Assembly: GCA_027490665.1 (NCBI GenBank)
Contig: JAIXXP010000034.1
Location: 1 to 64,000 of the forward strand
Length of the DNA: 64,000 bases
Reading direction: 5' to 3'
Source: Cryomorphaceae bacterium
GTDB lineage: Bacteria; Bacteroidota; Bacteroidia; Flavobacteriales_D; Crocinitomicaceae
A program made the translations under genes and the position numbers. Each line of letters opens with the position of its first letter. The stretch's first letter is position 1. The notes below the pieces were generated by a model. The model did no database searches, was not told the origin of the DNA, and was given only the letters and a program-made list of their open reading frames with translations. Below are positions 62,896-64,000 of this stretch, in pieces.

Positions 62896-64000
62896 CTAGT
62901 ACAAGAAGTTATTGTAGGGATATCTTACTTTAAAAATTGCTTTTACTTCTTCGTAAAGAACATCTTTGAGTTCCTCTATATTTTCTTTGTCTGTGGCGGA
63001 AATAAAAACACATTTCGTTTTACCCATTTTTGACATCCAGGATTTTTTCAAGGATTCTAGCGTACGAATGTCTTCTTCGGGTTCGTTTAGCTCAGCTAAA
63101 GGTGGTTGATATGCATCTATTTTATTAAAAACAATGATAGTTGGCTTCTCTTTGTTGTCAATTTCATTGAGCGTCTCGTTCACAACCTCGAATTGCTCTT
63201 CAAAATTAGGGTGAGCGATATCCAAGACGTGCACAAGTAAATCTGCCTCACGTACCTCATCTAGGGTAGACTTGAAAGACTCCATGAGCTGCTGTGGAAG
63301 TTTCCGAATAAAACCTACTGTATCGGTTAATAACAACGGCATATTGTCGATCACCACTTTTCGAACGGTGGTATCGAGCGTTGCAAAAAGCTTGTTTTCG
63401 GCAAAGACATCTGATTTTGATAGCATATTCATGATGGTGCTCTTCCCAACGTTGGTATAGCCCACCAATGCAACACGAACCAATTGGCCGCGGTTGCTGC
63501 GTTGCACAGTCATTTGCTTGTCAATTTCGCGCAAACGTTCTTTCATAAGCGCTATGCGTTGCTGAATGATGCGGCGATCGGTTTCAATTTGGGATTCACC
63601 TGGGCCGCGTAAACCAATACCACCTTTTTGACGCTCAAGGTGGGTCCACATGCGGGTAAGACGCGGCAACATATATTGCAATTGCGCGAGTTCTACTTGT
63701 GTTTTCGCATGGAAAGTTCTTGCACGACTCGCAAAAATATCTAAGATAAGAATGGTGCGATCCAAAACTTTACATTCGAGCTCGCGCTCAATATTGCGCA
63801 ATTGAGAAGGGCTGAGTTCGTCATCGAAGATAATCAGTTCGATGTCGAGGGCCTTCATGTATTGCTTGATCTCCTCTAGCTTGCCTGTTCCGACGTAAGT
63901 GCGCGGATTTGGATAAGGCAGTTTCTGAAAAAACTTTTCAACTGTAATAGCTCCTGCTGTTTCAGCCAGGAATTCAAGTTCATCGAGGTGTTCTTGAGCA
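62896..64000 (-). CDS. hflX: GTPase HflX (5' end beyond the window)
   Basis: The gene is cut by the window edge. The frame stays open from 63858 to 64000 and encodes typical HflX N-terminal sequence (ending PYPNPRTYVGTGKLEEIKQY), so the ATG at 63858 is internal. The visible part has the ligand-like GIGLRGPGESQIETDRR region, a coiled coil, and the G domain: GYTNVGKSTIMN (G1), DTTVRKV (G2), DTVGF (G3) and NKID (G4). HflX binds the 50S subunit and rescues or splits stalled ribosomes. Confidence 0.95.
   Translation of the reverse strand, partial: AQEHLDELEFLAETAGAITVEKFFQKLPYPNPRTYVGTGKLEEIKQYMKALDIELIIFDDELSPSQLRNIERELECKVLDRTILILDIFASRARTFHAKTQVELAQLQYMLPRLTRMWTHLERQKGGIGLRGPGESQIETDRRIIQQRIALMKERLREIDKQMTVQRSNRGQLVRVALVGYTNVGKSTIMNMLSKSDVFAENKLFATLDTTVRKVVIDNMPLLLTDTVGFIRKLPQQLMESFKSTLDEVREADLLVHVLDIAHPNFEEQFEVVNETLNEIDNKEKPTIIVFNKIDAYQPPLAELNEPEEDIRTLESLKKSWMSKMGKTKCVFISATDKENIEELKDVLYEEVKAIFKVRYPYNNFLY

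Noticed and set aside
63272-63858. hflX starting at the ATG at 63858
   Set aside because: The frame continues to the window edge with typical HflX N-terminal sequence, so this ATG is internal.
1-64000. Defence system, prophage, integrative element or CRISPR array
   Set aside because: No nuclease/helicase cluster, integrase, transposase, tRNA-linked junction or regularly spaced repeat was found, and composition looks even throughout.

Overview
The window reads as ordinary, very dense core chromosome of a Bacteroidota bacterium, most likely order Flavobacteriales (a Fluviicola/Crocinitomicaceae- or Cryomorphaceae-like relative is my guess, with low confidence below order). The evidence is: three secreted proteins ending in type IX secretion (T9SS) sorting domains; many genes preceded by the Bacteroidota -7 promoter box TAnnTTTG instead of a Shine-Dalgarno site; families largely restricted to the phylum (DUF4270, DUF4271, DUF4292, DUF6029, Omp28); and phylum-typical neighbourhoods (short GlgA-like gene next to panC-panD; hemD next to DUF4271; dut-nucleotidyltransferase-TPR-DUF4292-envC). 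I saw no rRNA, tRNA, CRISPR array, insertion sequence, prophage or plasmid gene, and no gene-free stretch longer than about 130 bases.

Layout. 1-4 kb: export and assembly end of a surface polysaccharide locus (flippase, Wzz-like, O-antigen ligase). 4-9.2 kb, minus strand: envelope operon dut, sugar nucleotidyltransferase, TPR lipoprotein, DUF4292 lipoprotein, EnvC-like protein. 9.3-15.3 kb: serS, a 1151-residue outer-membrane-type protein, and dxr. 15.4-20.9 kb: an orphan secreted protein and the minus-strand unit glgA-like, DUF4270, glmS. 21-25.4 kb: panC, panD, rfaE2 and an AsmA-family gene. 25.4-31.8 kb: lysS, a TrmH-family methyltransferase, mutS, a binding-protein-like lipoprotein and a bacilliredoxin. 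31.8-39.5 kb: hemW, a T9SS-exported trypsin-like protease, udk and a giant sensor kinase. 39.5-47.8 kb: a GT39-like membrane protein, an MBOAT/SGNH acyl-transfer pair, a TonB-C lipoprotein, ispG and an RluA-type pseudouridine synthase. 47.9-52.2 kb: a T9SS-exported thioredoxin-fold protein, hemD, DUF4271 and a glutaryl-CoA dehydrogenase. 52.2-60 kb: a seven-gene minus-strand operon running tlpA, DUF6029 barrel, Omp28, rpoN, PAP2-like, coiled-coil lipoprotein, TPR. 60-64 kb: a T9SS protein, rnr and the 3' part of hflX.

How the genes work together. Much of the window serves the envelope: polysaccharide export, amino-sugar supply (glmS), heptose activation (rfaE2), undecaprenyl precursor supply through the MEP pathway (dxr, ispG), peptidoglycan-hydrolase activation (EnvC-like), and surface proteins carried by T9SS. 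The rest is housekeeping: translation (serS, lysS), RNA modification and decay, mismatch repair, and pantothenate and haem synthesis.

I did not find a convincing new defence or mobile system. The observations most worth following are: the same three-part C-terminal module on two unlinked T9SS proteins; the redox/barrel genes fused into an rpoN operon, with a large inverted repeat over its promoter; a set of probably leaderless housekeeping mRNAs; eleven convergent gene pairs that abut or overlap with no terminators between them; a degenerate EnvC-like LytM domain; a half-length glycogen-synthase-like protein; and a TonB C-terminal domain carried on a lipoprotein.
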